A program made the translations under genes and the position numbers. This document shows, piece after piece, positions 9,590 to 19,199 of a stretch of DNA of 64,000 nt; positions within the stretch are counted from its first letter, which is position 1, and each line of letters begins with the position of its first letter. The DNA comes from Chromobacterium sinusclupearum (GTDB lineage Bacteria > Pseudomonadota > Gammaproteobacteria > Burkholderiales > Chromobacteriaceae), in assembly GCF_002902845.1 (NCBI RefSeq), contig NZ_PPTF01000015.1:1-64000 (forward strand). Reading direction: 5' to 3'. The notes below the pieces were generated by a model that worked only from the letters and a program-made list of their open reading frames with translations, did no database searches and had not been told where the DNA came from.

Positions 9590-12201
9590 GGCTGCTCCTC
9601 GTCCTTGCCTGCGCTGCCTGCATGATGCAGCGCCTCGCGCAGGCTTTCTTTCAGCGCGTCGCTGAATAGCATTTCGTAATCCTCTTTCAGTTGATGCATC
9701 ATGCCGGACAGCATTTGCTTGGCCTGCACTTCGATGGCGTCCTGCAGCCACAGCGACAGCTCCACTTTCATCCTCGGCAGCATCTGCTCGTATAGCGACT
9801 CGAACAAGGCTTGTTCGTCCAAGGGCGGCGGAAGCGGCCGGCCAGCGGCCGCCGCAGAGGCCATGGCGGCGACGCTGACCACAGACACGGGCAACGCGGC
9901 AGCCTCGGCTATCGATGCCTCGGCCGCCGCTTGCTCTTGTCCACGCTCCAGCAAGCCGGACAAGGCCGGCATGTCTTCGTCTTCCAGCGGCGCAGGCTGC
10001 GGCACGCCCTCATACAGCATGCTGACAGCGGCAGCGTCCAGATCATTGGCGACTTCGGTTTCCAGCTGCGGCTCGGCAAATGCCGCCAGCTCGCCCGCCA
10101 TGGATTCGGTCAGAGCCTGCTCCGGCGCAGCGCCGGCTGCTTGAGCATCGACGGCCTCAATCCGCGTTTCGGGCTCTGCCGCAAACTGGCCGGCCATCGC
10201 ATCGGTCGGCGCAAGCTCCGGCACCGGCTCATACAACGTCTGAATCGCTGCAGCAGACGCGTCATCAGCCTGCCCGAAGTCGATTACCGCTTCAGGCTCG
10301 ACAAGCGGCTGGTCGATGGCCAGTTCAGGCAGCGCCTCCGCCTCGGCAGGAGAGATATCGCTGAGCGCTGCATTTTCGGACTGAGATTCGGCAACGGACT
10401 CCGCCCCAGCCTCCAGCGCCTCACTCGCAAGCTCTGGCAATGGCACCTGCTCGACCAGTGGCGTAAGCGACGCGGCTGCGGCGGCCTCTTCGGCAAGCGC
10501 CACGCCCTCCTCGCCCAAGCCCTCCATAGCATCAACTGGCAACGCTTCCGTAGCCGGCTGCGCATTCACTGGCGACTCCGGCAACGCGGCCGCCTCGCCG
10601 ACCGGAGCCTCCTCGACAATAGCCACGGGGGCCGCGGGCAAGTCGGCCTCGTCCAGCGCCACTTCGGTCACCACCGGCAGCTCGGGCAAGGCAACGGCAT
10701 CGTAAGCCAGCGCTTCAGACGCAGCTTCGTCAGCAACAACCAGCGGCTCGTCCTTGGCTGCCTGGACATCCGGAGAAGCTTCTACCGCGCTCGGCAGCTC
10801 TGGCAGCGCCATGGCCTCATCAAGCTGCTCGCCCAGAGCAGACTCGCCATCTTGATCCGCTAGACCCGGCTCGGATACGACGTCGGAAACTTCCAACAAT
10901 TCGGGAATGGGCGCCTCAATCAGGGACTCTTCAAGCTCTGGCATGGCCTCGGCTACGGAAGCGTCCATCTCCAACGCCTCAGACGGAGTAGCCTGTGCTG
11001 GCTCGATCTCCTCGCCCACTGCTTCAAGCGCATCTTGCTCGTTCGCCAACGCCGCCACCGCTTCTGCCGCCTCCAGCGAGTCCGGAATAGCGGGGAGGCC
11101 TTCGGAGACAGACGACCCCGCGTTCTCGTCGGCTGACGAGTCCGCCTGCGCAGCCAGTTGCGCGCGCTCTTCCGCCAAGACTCGCTCCGCCTCCTGCAAC
11201 ACATCCTGCAGCGATGGCGCCTCAGGAGCCGTTTCGCTTGCGGGCTGGCCTTCTGGCTTGGGCAAATCGTTCAGCCATTCCAGGCCGGTTTCAGGTGCCG
11301 GCTCGCGGCCGATGCCGCCGCCCAACACGCCGCTGGGCAAGCTGTCCAAGGGAATGGAAACAAAAGGCTGGGCCGCATCATCCTGCGGCGCGCCCGGTTC
11401 CGCCGGGCTTGCCAGCGAAGCCTGCGTCGCCTCGGCCTGCAGCTTCGGCGCGGGTTCGGCAAGAAGCGCCTCTTGAAGCTCCGCCACGCTGGATTCATCT
11501 GCAGGCAATTGCGCAGCGGCGGCGGCCACGTCGTTCCAGCTCAAATCCTCGCCAGCGGCGCTTTGATTGGCAGGCGCAAGCTCTGGCACGGGTTCGGCCG
11601 CTAGCGCCTCGTGAAGCTCCGCTACGCCGGATTCATCCGCAGGCAGTTGCGCAGCGGCGGCAGCCACGTCGTCCCAGCTCAAATCCTCGCTAGCGGGGCT
11701 TTGATCGGCAGGCGCAAGCTCTGGCAGCGGGACGTTGTCTTGCGCAACGGGAGGCAAGTCCGGCAAAGACTCCGGCTGCAGATCCGCCGCCTCGACAAAA
11801 GCCTCCAGCCCCGGCGTGGTCGCAGCCGGCTCACGCGGCTCCAGCACAAAGTCGAGCGCGGTATGTTCATCGGGTGAAGCGGATGCGTCGGTCAGCTCCA
11901 AGGAGGGCAAGGAGCTGAAGTCCAGCATGGGAGAGGCGGGCTCCACCGCCAGCTCCTCGCCGGCCAGCAGATCCTCCAGCGTCAGCTCGGGAATTTCCAG
12001 AGCCACGCCGCCAGCCCCCGGCGGATCCTCCGTCAGCTCATGTTCCAGCAGGTCCAACTCAGAGGAAAAATCGAACTCGGGCACGTCGATGCCGGCCTCT
12101 TCGGCCAGCGTCGGCACGGCCTGCTCGTCCACCACCTCGGTCAGTACCGGCAGATTCAATCCGGACCAGTCGGGTTCATTGGCTTTCGGCGACTCAGTCA
12201 T
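9586..12201 (-). CDS. Large acidic Ala/Glu/Pro-rich protein with tandem repeat and C-terminal helical domain
   Basis: This 871-residue protein is dominated by acidic low-complexity sequence (Ala, Glu, Pro, Leu, Asp) with recurring ALPELP and VPELAP steps. A 46-residue tandem repeat contains EDLSWDDVAAAAAQLPADES. The last 90 residues differ: an ordered amphipathic helical region (LFESLYEQMLPRMKVELSLWL onward). No signal peptide or membrane segment is seen. It is coupled to holC upstream and to the adenosyltransferase downstream by ATGA overlaps. Function unknown; a disordered scaffold with a C-terminal oligomerisation domain is one possibility. Confidence 0.85.
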   Translation of the reverse strand: MTESPKANEPDWSGLNLPVLTEVVDEQAVPTLAEEAGIDVPEFDFSSELDLLEHELTEDPPGAGGVALEIPELTLEDLLAGEELAVEPASPMLDFSSLPSLELTDASASPDEHTALDFVLEPREPAATTPGLEAFVEAADLQPESLPDLPPVAQDNVPLPELAPADQSPASEDLSWDDVAAAAAQLPADESGVAELHEALAAEPVPELAPANQSAAGEDLSWNDVAAAAAQLPADESSVAELQEALLAEPAPKLQAEATQASLASPAEPGAPQDDAAQPFVSIPLDSLPSGVLGGGIGREPAPETGLEWLNDLPKPEGQPASETAPEAPSLQDVLQEAERVLAEERAQLAAQADSSADENAGSSVSEGLPAIPDSLEAAEAVAALANEQDALEAVGEEIEPAQATPSEALEMDASVAEAMPELEESLIEAPIPELLEVSDVVSEPGLADQDGESALGEQLDEAMALPELPSAVEASPDVQAAKDEPLVVADEAASEALAYDAVALPELPVVTEVALDEADLPAAPVAIVEEAPVGEAAALPESPVNAQPATEALPVDAMEGLGEEGVALAEEAAAAASLTPLVEQVPLPELASEALEAGAESVAESQSENAALSDISPAEAEALPELAIDQPLVEPEAVIDFGQADDASAAAIQTLYEPVPELAPTDAMAGQFAAEPETRIEAVDAQAAGAAPEQALTESMAGELAAFAEPQLETEVANDLDAAAVSMLYEGVPQPAPLEDEDMPALSGLLERGQEQAAAEASIAEAAALPVSVVSVAAMASAAAAGRPLPPPLDEQALFESLYEQMLPRMKVELSLWLQDAIEVQAKQMLSGMMHQLKEDYEMLFSDALKESLREALHHAGSAGKDEEQP
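11468..11735 (-). repeat. Tandem 138-bp repeat inside the acidic protein gene
   Basis: Two adjacent, highly similar 138-bp units begin at about 11468 and 11606 and encode 46 residues each. They differ by scattered substitutions and keep the reading frame. Confidence 0.85.
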
Positions 12202-12626
12202 GTCTGCGTTTGACTCATGTCGTGATGTTCGATTTCGCAGCCTCGCTCTCGGTAGGCGCGGAAACGCTCGCGGGCAGTCGCCAGCGAGGCCGAATCGCGC
12301 CCCACGATTTCAAGAATGCGCGTAAACCGCTCGAATGCATAGGGTACATACGGTCCCAGGTTCAACAGCACCGGATGCGCCAGATCGTCCGGCAGCGTTG
12401 CGGCCAGCCAAACCGGCGTCTCGGCCGCTTCCGCCACCTCAAGCCTGCAGTGCGGCACGAAGCGAGTATCGCCAAAGCTCCACAAACGGTTGCTGAACAC
12501 ATCGACGCTGCGTTCGCTGTCCAGCCAGATCAGCAACCGTTCCTTCTTGCGCTGCACCGTATCCGCCAACCGGCAGGCAAACTCCTGCGGGTCGGCGACA
12601 TTGGTGTAAAAATCAATCTTGGTCAT
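12198..12626 (-). CDS. holC: DNA polymerase III chi subunit
   Basis: Chi links the clamp loader to single-strand binding protein during replication. The 142 residues begin MTKIDFYTNV and continue with the CRLADTVQRK and DSERSVDVFSNRLWSF motifs of HolC. ATG 12626 is preferred over the upstream ATG because it gives the family N-terminus. It overlaps the end of pepA by 14 bases, and its stop overlaps the next start (ATGA). The pepA-holC order is conserved in proteobacteria, where valS usually follows; here an acidic protein gene takes that place. Confidence 0.94.
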   Translation of the reverse strand: MTKIDFYTNVADPQEFACRLADTVQRKKERLLIWLDSERSVDVFSNRLWSFGDTRFVPHCRLEVAEAAETPVWLAATLPDDLAHPVLLNLGPYVPYAFERFTRILEIVGRDSASLATARERFRAYRERGCEIEHHDMSQTQT

Positions 12627-14178
12627 CTTCCGCCACTTCGGGCGCCTCACGGCGCGGACGGCCGCGGCGCACCACGTTGCCTAGCGCGATGTCGGCGCGA
12701 TCCTGCAGGAATTGCACCAAGAGCGGCACCGGACGCGCGGTGGCGCCCTTGTCCTTGCCGCCCTTCCAAGCGGTGCCGGCGATGTCCAGGTGCGCCCAGT
12801 CGTAGGCCTTGGCATAGCGCGACAGGAAGCAGGCCGCGGTGATGCTGCCGCCCGGACGGCCGCCGATATTGGCCATGTCGGCGAACGGGCTCTTCAGCAG
12901 TTCCTGATATTCGTCCCACAGCGGCATATGCCAGGCGCGGTCCGCCACTTCCTCGCCCGCGGCCAGCAGTTCGCGCGCCAGGCTGTCCTGGTTGCTGTAC
13001 AGGCCGGTGGCGATATGGCCCAGCGCGATGACGCAGGCGCCCGTCAGCGTGGCCACATCGATGACCGTGGCCGGATTGAAGCGCTCGGCATAGGTCAACG
13101 CGTCGCACAGGATCAAGCGGCCTTCGGCATCGGTGTTCAGGATTTCAATGGTCTGGCCGGACATGGAGGTGACGATGTCGCCCGGCTTGTTGGCGTTGCC
13201 GTTGGGCATGTTCTCGCAGGCCGGGACGATGGCGATGACGTTCAGCGGCAGATTCATTTCCACCGCGGCGCGGAAGGCGCCCAGCACGGTGGCGGCGCCG
13301 CACATGTCGTACTTCATCTCGTCCATGCCCTCGCCCGGTTTCAGCGAGATGCCGCCGGAATCGAAGGTGATGCCCTTGCCCACCAGCACGATGGGCTTAT
13401 CGTTCTTGTCCTTGGCGCCGTTGTGCCTGAGCACGATCAGGCGGGCCTCTTCCACGCTGCCCTTGGCTACGGACAGGAAGGAATGCATGCCGAGTTCGGC
13501 AATCTCGCTGGGGCCGAGGATTTCCGCGGCCGCGCCGAAGGTTTCGGCGACTTTGCGCGCTTCTTCGGCCAGATAGTTCGGGGTGCAGACATTGCCCGGC
13601 AGATTGCCCAGGTCTTTGGCCAGCTTCATGCCGTTGCCGATGGCCAGGCCGCGTTGCAGGCCCTTCTCGCCGTCGGCCAGATCGCTGCGGCGCGGCACGG
13701 CCAGCGTCAGCTTGCGCGGCTCGCGCACGGACTCATCCTGTTTGCTCTTGAAGCGGTCGAAACGGTACAGCGCGTCCAGCGTCACCACGGCGGCCTGTTC
13801 GATCATCCACTCAACGTCATGTTTCTTGACTGTCAGTTCGGACAGATAGCTCACCGCCTCGCCGGCGGCGGTCTGGGTCAGCGCCTTGATCGAAGTGCGA
13901 ACGGCCTCGCGGTATTCCTTGGCGCGGAAGTCGCGCTCCTTGCCCAGGCCGACCAGCATCACGCGGTCGCACAGGGTATGCGGCACCGAATGCAGCACCA
14001 GCGTGCTGCCCAGCTTGCCCTCCATATCGCCATGGCGAAGCACGTCGCTGATGAAGCCGTTGGAGATGCGATCAAGCAAATCCGCGGCGAAAGTCAGTTT
14101 GCGGGATTCGTAAACGCCGACGATCACGCACGCGACGCGCTGCTTCTCCGGGCTGCCGCTTTTTATGTTAAATTCCAT
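12613..14178 (-). CDS. pepA: Cytosol (leucyl) aminopeptidase PepA
   Basis: This 521-residue M17 aminopeptidase removes N-terminal residues from peptides using two metal ions; in E. coli PepA also binds DNA in Xer recombination and carAB control. The signature NTDAEGRL lies at residues 348-355, with D350 and E352 as metal ligands and R354 in the active site. The upstream GKGITFDSGG supplies the catalytic Lys and further ligands. GGAG lies 5 bases before ATG 14178. It is divergent from lptF. Confidence 0.96.
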   Translation of the reverse strand: MEFNIKSGSPEKQRVACVIVGVYESRKLTFAADLLDRISNGFISDVLRHGDMEGKLGSTLVLHSVPHTLCDRVMLVGLGKERDFRAKEYREAVRTSIKALTQTAAGEAVSYLSELTVKKHDVEWMIEQAAVVTLDALYRFDRFKSKQDESVREPRKLTLAVPRRSDLADGEKGLQRGLAIGNGMKLAKDLGNLPGNVCTPNYLAEEARKVAETFGAAAEILGPSEIAELGMHSFLSVAKGSVEEARLIVLRHNGAKDKNDKPIVLVGKGITFDSGGISLKPGEGMDEMKYDMCGAATVLGAFRAAVEMNLPLNVIAIVPACENMPNGNANKPGDIVTSMSGQTIEILNTDAEGRLILCDALTYAERFNPATVIDVATLTGACVIALGHIATGLYSNQDSLARELLAAGEEVADRAWHMPLWDEYQELLKSPFADMANIGGRPGGSITAACFLSRYAKAYDWAHLDIAGTAWKGGKDKGATARPVPLLVQFLQDRADIALGNVVRRGRPRREAPEVAEDDQD

Positions 14179-14322
14179 AGGTACTCCGCTGTAGAACGAG
14201 TGTCGTTGCCCACCTCATGACGGCCGTCTAAGCTCGGGGAAGACGGACGGCTAGGCCGCCAATGAACGCAGGATTGTTGTTTGGTCCGATTTTGCCGGAA
14301 ATGGCGCTTCAGGATTGTCTCA

Positions 14323-14351
14323 TTGAATTATCACAATGCTTTTCATAAAAA
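14323..14351 (+). promoter_or_regulatory. Candidate sigma-70 promoter for lptFG-glnD
   Basis: TTGAAT (14323-14328) and TAAAAA (14346-14351) are separated by 17 bases, 20 bases before the lptF ATG, in the pepA-lptF divergent region. Confidence 0.5.
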
Positions 14352-14371
14352 GTCAAAAAGGCACTGAATAA

Positions 14372-15472
14372 ATGGTTTTTCAAAAAAGCCTGACACGCGA
14401 GTTGACTTTCACCGCCCTGGGCGTCTTCGTCGTGTTGTTGGCCATTATCGTATCGACCCAGGCCATCAACATGCTGGGCCGCGCCGCCGAAGGCCAGATC
14501 GCCAATGAGGCGATCACGGCGCTGATCGGTTTCTGGACACTGGGATTTTTTCCAGTATTGATGATTTTGACGGTTTTCGTCAGTGTTCTGGTAGTGCTCA
14601 CCCGCACTTGGCGCGACCACGAAATGGTAGTGTGGCTGTCGGCGGGCCTGTCGCTGCGCGACTGGATCTGGCCCATCATGCGCTTTACCTTGCCGCTGGC
14701 CATTCTGGTAGCCGGCGTCACGCTATTCGTCGGACCATGGGCCGACCAGCGCAGCCAGGACTACGCGGAAATCATTAAACGGCGCGAGGAAGTCTCCGCC
14801 ATCGCGCCCGGCGTCTTCAAGGAGTCCTCCTCCGCCACCAAGGTTTACTTCATTGAAAATTACACTGGCCAAAATAGTGCGGCCTCGAATATTTTCATGC
14901 AGGACATGACCGACGGCAAAGTCAGCACGGTATTCGCCAAGCACGGCTACATCACCACCAAGAAAGACGGCGAACGGGTGCTGGTGCTGGAAGACGGCAC
15001 GCGCTACGTAGGCGACCCGGGCAAGGCCGATTACCAGGTCGGCAAGTTCAAACGCTATACCGCCAGCATAGGCGAAAGCCAGATGGCCACCGGCCCGGCC
15101 GGCAATCGCCAGTCCATCCCCACCCGGCAATTGCTGGGCAGCAGCAATCCGGAATACAAGGCGGAACTGGCGTGGCGGCTTTCCATGCCCATCAGCTGCA
15201 TCCTGCTGGCGCTGCTGGCGCTGCCGCTGTCCTACTACAACCCGCGCAGCGGCCACACCTACAATCTGTTGTTTGCCTTGCTGACATTCTTCGTTTACCA
15301 GAACGGCCTCACCGTGGCCCGGAACTGGATCGCGCAAGGCAAGACCGGCGTCTGGTCCATCGCGCTGGTCCATGCCCTGCTGTTGTTGCTGGCGCTGGCC
15401 CTGCTCAGACACCGTAACCGCCCCCAGCTTCCGTTCGGCCAATCTCTGGCCCAGATGTTCGGCAAAAACTGA
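14372..15472 (+). CDS. lptF: LPS export ABC transporter permease LptF
   Basis: LptF pairs with LptG and LptB to extract lipopolysaccharide from the inner membrane and pass it to LptC. The 366 residues show the YjgP/YjgQ layout: an N-terminal block of membrane segments (about 10-120), a periplasmic beta-jellyroll domain (about 125-265) and C-terminal membrane segments including the LSYYNPRSG loop. The next gene, lptG, starts 13 bases later, as in most proteobacteria. Confidence 0.96.
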   Translation: MVFQKSLTRELTFTALGVFVVLLAIIVSTQAINMLGRAAEGQIANEAITALIGFWTLGFFPVLMILTVFVSVLVVLTRTWRDHEMVVWLSAGLSLRDWIWPIMRFTLPLAILVAGVTLFVGPWADQRSQDYAEIIKRREEVSAIAPGVFKESSSATKVYFIENYTGQNSAASNIFMQDMTDGKVSTVFAKHGYITTKKDGERVLVLEDGTRYVGDPGKADYQVGKFKRYTASIGESQMATGPAGNRQSIPTRQLLGSSNPEYKAELAWRLSMPISCILLALLALPLSYYNPRSGHTYNLLFALLTFFVYQNGLTVARNWIAQGKTGVWSIALVHALLLLLALALLRHRNRPQLPFGQSLAQMFGKN

Positions 15473-15485
15473 CACGTACACACCG

Positions 15486-16562
15486 ATGAAACTGATCCAC
15501 CGCTACATCATCAGCACGCTGACCCAGTCCACGCTGTTCACTCTGCTGGCGCTGCTGGGCCTGTACGGCTTTTTCGACCTGCTGGGCGAGGTGCCGATGC
15601 TCGGTACCGGCAATTACAACGCCGGCGCGATGGCCACCTATGTGGCGCTGCTGGCCCCAGGCCACGCCTATGAGCTAATGCCGCTGGCCGTCTTGATAGG
15701 CGGCATGGTGGCGATGACCCAGCTGGCCAGCTCCAGCGAATACACGGTCATCCGCACCTCCGGCGTCACGCTGAAACAGATCGCCGCCACGCTGCTGAAG
15801 TTTGGCCTGGGCTTCGCCGTGCTGACCATCGTGCTGGGCGAATTCGTCGCCCCGTGGTCGATGCAGGAAGCCGAACGCGGCAAGCTGACCGCCACCCACT
15901 CCATCATCGCGCGCGAATTCCGCTCCGGCACCTGGGTGAAAGACAATCAGAACTTCATCAATGTGCGCGAAATGCTGCCGGACAACACCCTGCTAGGGGT
16001 GCGCATCTATACCTACGATCAGGACTTCAAGCTGGTGCGCACCCAATTGGCCGAGCGCGGCACCTTCTCCAAGCAGGACCACGTCTGGCAACTGGAAAAC
16101 GTCAAGGAAACCGTGCTCTCCAGCGACCACACCACCAGCGCCTTCTATCCCACGCTGCGCTGGAAGTCGATTGTCGAGCCGGCCATTCTGTCGGTGCTGT
16201 TGGTGGTGCCGGAACAGATGTCGGCGCTGAACCTGCTGACTTATATCGAGCATCTGAAGAAGAACAAGCAGCAAACCCAGCGCTATGAAATCGCGCTGTG
16301 GAGCAAACTGTTCTACCCGCTGGCCTGCATTTCGATGGCGCTGGTGGCGCTGGCCTTCACGCCGCAACAGCGACGCCATGGGCAACTCGGCATCAAGCTG
16401 TTCGCCGGCATTTGCCTGGGTGTAAGCTTCCACTTCGTGAACCGCCTGTTCGGCCACCTGGGCCTGCTGTACGACTGGAACGCCATCCTGTCGGCCACCC
16501 TGCCCACGCTGATCTTCTTCCTGGGCGGCATCGCCATCATCACGAAACAGGAAAGGCGCTGA
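15486..16562 (+). CDS. lptG: LPS export ABC transporter permease LptG
   Basis: LptG is the second permease of the LptB2FG complex. The 358 residues begin MKLIHRYIISTL, followed by membrane segments, a periplasmic beta-jellyroll domain and a C-terminal membrane block. ATG 15486 is chosen because upstream in-frame codons lie inside lptF and encode a Cys/Trp-rich tail unlike the family. The gene ends one base before the glnD start. Confidence 0.96.
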   Translation: MKLIHRYIISTLTQSTLFTLLALLGLYGFFDLLGEVPMLGTGNYNAGAMATYVALLAPGHAYELMPLAVLIGGMVAMTQLASSSEYTVIRTSGVTLKQIAATLLKFGLGFAVLTIVLGEFVAPWSMQEAERGKLTATHSIIAREFRSGTWVKDNQNFINVREMLPDNTLLGVRIYTYDQDFKLVRTQLAERGTFSKQDHVWQLENVKETVLSSDHTTSAFYPTLRWKSIVEPAILSVLLVVPEQMSALNLLTYIEHLKKNKQQTQRYEIALWSKLFYPLACISMALVALAFTPQQRRHGQLGIKLFAGICLGVSFHFVNRLFGHLGLLYDWNAILSATLPTLIFFLGGIAIITKQERR

Positions 16563-16563
16563 C

Positions 16564-19134
16564 ATGATGCTTGCGGCCACTCCTCTGCAACACTGGCGGC
16601 AGACGCTGGCCGACAAGCGACAACAACTGGCCGAGCGCTACCGCGAAACGCGCGACGCTCAAACCTATCTGCGCCGCTACTGCCACGCGGTGGATGAGGC
16701 GCTGCAAACCCTGTGGCGCGAGCAAGGCCTGGACGGCGAGGCCAGCCTGGCGGCGGTGGGCGGCTATGGCCGCGGCCAGCTGTTTCCCGGATCCGACATC
16801 GACATCCTGATCCTGCTGCCGGACCCGACGCCGGCCGACATCAACGATAAAGTCACCCGCTTCATCGGCCTGATGTGGGACATCGGCCTGGAGATCGGCC
16901 ACAGCGTACGCACGGAGGCGGAATGCCTGCGCGAGGCGCAGTCAGACATCACCATCGAGACCAATCTGCTGGAAAACCGCCTGGTGGCCGGGCCGGTCAC
17001 GCCGTGGCTGCAGCTGATCCAAAAGCTGGAAGCCCAACGCGATCCGCTGGCCTTCTTCGAGGGCAAAACGCGCGAGCAGCAACAACGCCACACCCGGCAT
17101 TTCGGCGTCAGCAACAATCTCGAGCCCAACCTGAAAGAAAGTCCCGGCGGGCTGCGCGATCTGCACACCATCTTGTGGATCAGCAAGGCGGCCGGCCTGG
17201 GCGACAACTGGGACGCGCTGGTGCGGCGCGGCATCCTGACCCTGGCCGAAGCGCGGCTGATCAAGCACAGCGAGGAACAGCTGCAGAAGCTGCGCATCGA
17301 CCTGCACCTCTTGGCCCGCCGCCGCGAGGACAGGCTGATCTTCGATCTGCAGCAGCAGATGGCCCAGGCCTGGAACCTCTCCGACACCCCGGCCAAGCGC
17401 GCCAGCGAGCAGCTGATGCAGCTGTACTTCCGCGCCGCCAAGACCGTGAACCAGCTCAACGGCATCCTGCTGCCGAATCTGCGCGGCCGCATCTACTGCC
17501 AGGTGCCGCGCGTCACCCAGCACATCAACGAATACTTCCACGCCGTCAACGGCATGCTGGGCATCCGCGAAGTCAACGTCTTCGACAAGCATCCGCACGC
17601 CATTCTGGAAGCGTTTCTGACGCTGCAGCGCCACCCGGAGCTGTCCGGCTTCGCGCCGCGCATGCTGCGCGCGCTGTGGCACGCCCGCAGCCAGATCAAC
17701 GAGCGCTTCCGCCAGGATGCGCGCAACCGCGCCACCTTCCTGCAGATATTCCGCGAACCGTCCGGCCTCACCCGCACCCTGCGGCGGATGAACCTGTATG
17801 GCATTCTGGGGCAATACTTGCCCAACTTCGGCCAGATCGTCGGCCAGATGCAGCACGACCTGTTCCACGTCTACACCGTGGACGAGCACATCCTGATGGT
17901 GGTGCGCAATCTGCGACGCTTCGCCATCAGCGCCTACAACCACGAGTACCCGTTTCTGTCGCGGCTGATCAACGACTTCGAACGCCCGGAAGCCTTGTAC
18001 CTGGCCGGCCTGTTCCACGATATCGCCAAAGGCCGCGGCGGCGACCACTCGCAGCTGGGCATGGCCGACGCCGAAGCCTTCTGCCGCAGCCACGGCTTGC
18101 TTGAAGAAGATTGCGCGCTGATCGTCTGGCTGGTGCAACACCACCTGACCATGTCCAGCATCGCGCAGAAGCAAGACATCTACGACCCGGAAACCGTCGG
18201 CCGCTTCGCCGAACTGGTGCAGACGCCGCGCCGCCTCGCCGCCCTGTACCTGCTGACGGTGGCCGACATCCGCGGCACCAGCCCCAAGGTGTGGAACGCC
18301 TGGAAGGCCAAGCTGCTGGAAGACCTTTACCACGCCACGCTGCGCGTGCTGTCGCGCGGCGGCGAAACCGACATCGCCTCGGAACTCGAAGCCCGCAAGA
18401 ACCAGGCCCGGGCGCTGCTCCGGCTGCACGCCATCCCGGACGGCGTGGAAGCCGGACTGTGGGCGCAGCTGGACACCGTCTACTTTCTGCGCCACGAAGC
18501 CAAGGAAATCGCCTGGCACGCCCGCGTTTTGAACCGCCAGCTCGCGCCCGATGCGCCGCAGGTCAAGGCGCGGCTGGCCGACGACCATGACGGCATCCAG
18601 GTACTGGTCTACTCGCCGGACCGGCCGGAACTGTTCGCCCGCGCCTGCGCCTTCTTCGGGCGCACCAATTACAGCATCGCCGACGCCAAGGTCTATACCA
18701 CGCGCCACGGATATGCGCTGGACACCTTCCATGTCTTCGTGCCGGAACATCACGATGGCGACTACCGGGACATGATCAACTTCATCGAGTTCGAGCTGGC
18801 CGCCACGCTGGCGCAGGACAAGCCGCTGCAGTTGCCGCCGCAAGGCCGCATCAGCCGCCATCTGAAGCATTTCCCGATCACGCCGCAGGTATCCATCCGC
18901 CCGGACGACAAGGACAATTACTTCATCCTGTCCATCGTGGCCGGCGACCGCCCCGGCCTGCTGGCCCGCATCGCCAAGGTGCTGGCCGATTATCGCCTCA
19001 ACGTGCAGTCGGCCAAGATCATGACGCTGGGCAGCCGCGCCGAGGACTCTTTCCTGATTTCCGGCCCGGGGCTCAAAGACGACAAGACCGCGTTGGCGCT
19101 GGAAGCGGAGCTGATCGCAGCGCTTCGCATCTGA
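16564..19134 (+). CDS. glnD: Bifunctional PII uridylyltransferase / uridylyl-removing enzyme GlnD
   Basis: GlnD senses glutamine and adds UMP to, or removes it from, PII proteins, so it controls nitrogen assimilation. The 856 residues contain the nucleotidyltransferase motif GGYGRGQLFPGSDID (catalytic D78 and D80), a central helical domain, an HD hydrolase domain with H485-D486 in LFHDIAKG, and two C-terminal ACT domains (about 685-760 and 790-856) that bind glutamine. It starts one base after lptG stops, so is probably in the lptFG transcript. Confidence 0.97.
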   Translation: MMLAATPLQHWRQTLADKRQQLAERYRETRDAQTYLRRYCHAVDEALQTLWREQGLDGEASLAAVGGYGRGQLFPGSDIDILILLPDPTPADINDKVTRFIGLMWDIGLEIGHSVRTEAECLREAQSDITIETNLLENRLVAGPVTPWLQLIQKLEAQRDPLAFFEGKTREQQQRHTRHFGVSNNLEPNLKESPGGLRDLHTILWISKAAGLGDNWDALVRRGILTLAEARLIKHSEEQLQKLRIDLHLLARRREDRLIFDLQQQMAQAWNLSDTPAKRASEQLMQLYFRAAKTVNQLNGILLPNLRGRIYCQVPRVTQHINEYFHAVNGMLGIREVNVFDKHPHAILEAFLTLQRHPELSGFAPRMLRALWHARSQINERFRQDARNRATFLQIFREPSGLTRTLRRMNLYGILGQYLPNFGQIVGQMQHDLFHVYTVDEHILMVVRNLRRFAISAYNHEYPFLSRLINDFERPEALYLAGLFHDIAKGRGGDHSQLGMADAEAFCRSHGLLEEDCALIVWLVQHHLTMSSIAQKQDIYDPETVGRFAELVQTPRRLAALYLLTVADIRGTSPKVWNAWKAKLLEDLYHATLRVLSRGGETDIASELEARKNQARALLRLHAIPDGVEAGLWAQLDTVYFLRHEAKEIAWHARVLNRQLAPDAPQVKARLADDHDGIQVLVYSPDRPELFARACAFFGRTNYSIADAKVYTTRHGYALDTFHVFVPEHHDGDYRDMINFIEFELAATLAQDKPLQLPPQGRISRHLKHFPITPQVSIRPDDKDNYFILSIVAGDRPGLLARIAKVLADYRLNVQSAKIMTLGSRAEDSFLISGPGLKDDKTALALEAELIAALRI

Positions 19135-19199
19135 ACAATCTAGTTTGAATATCCGGCTCGCTTTGTTACCATTGCATTGCACAATGCAAGGAGCATTAA

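Noticed and set aside
12712..14220. 502-codon plus-strand ORF opposite pepA
   Set aside because: Shadow frame; pepA is certain on the minus strand.
16942..19182. 746-codon minus-strand ORF opposite glnD
   Set aside because: Shadow of glnD with no family resemblance and no credible ribosome-binding site.
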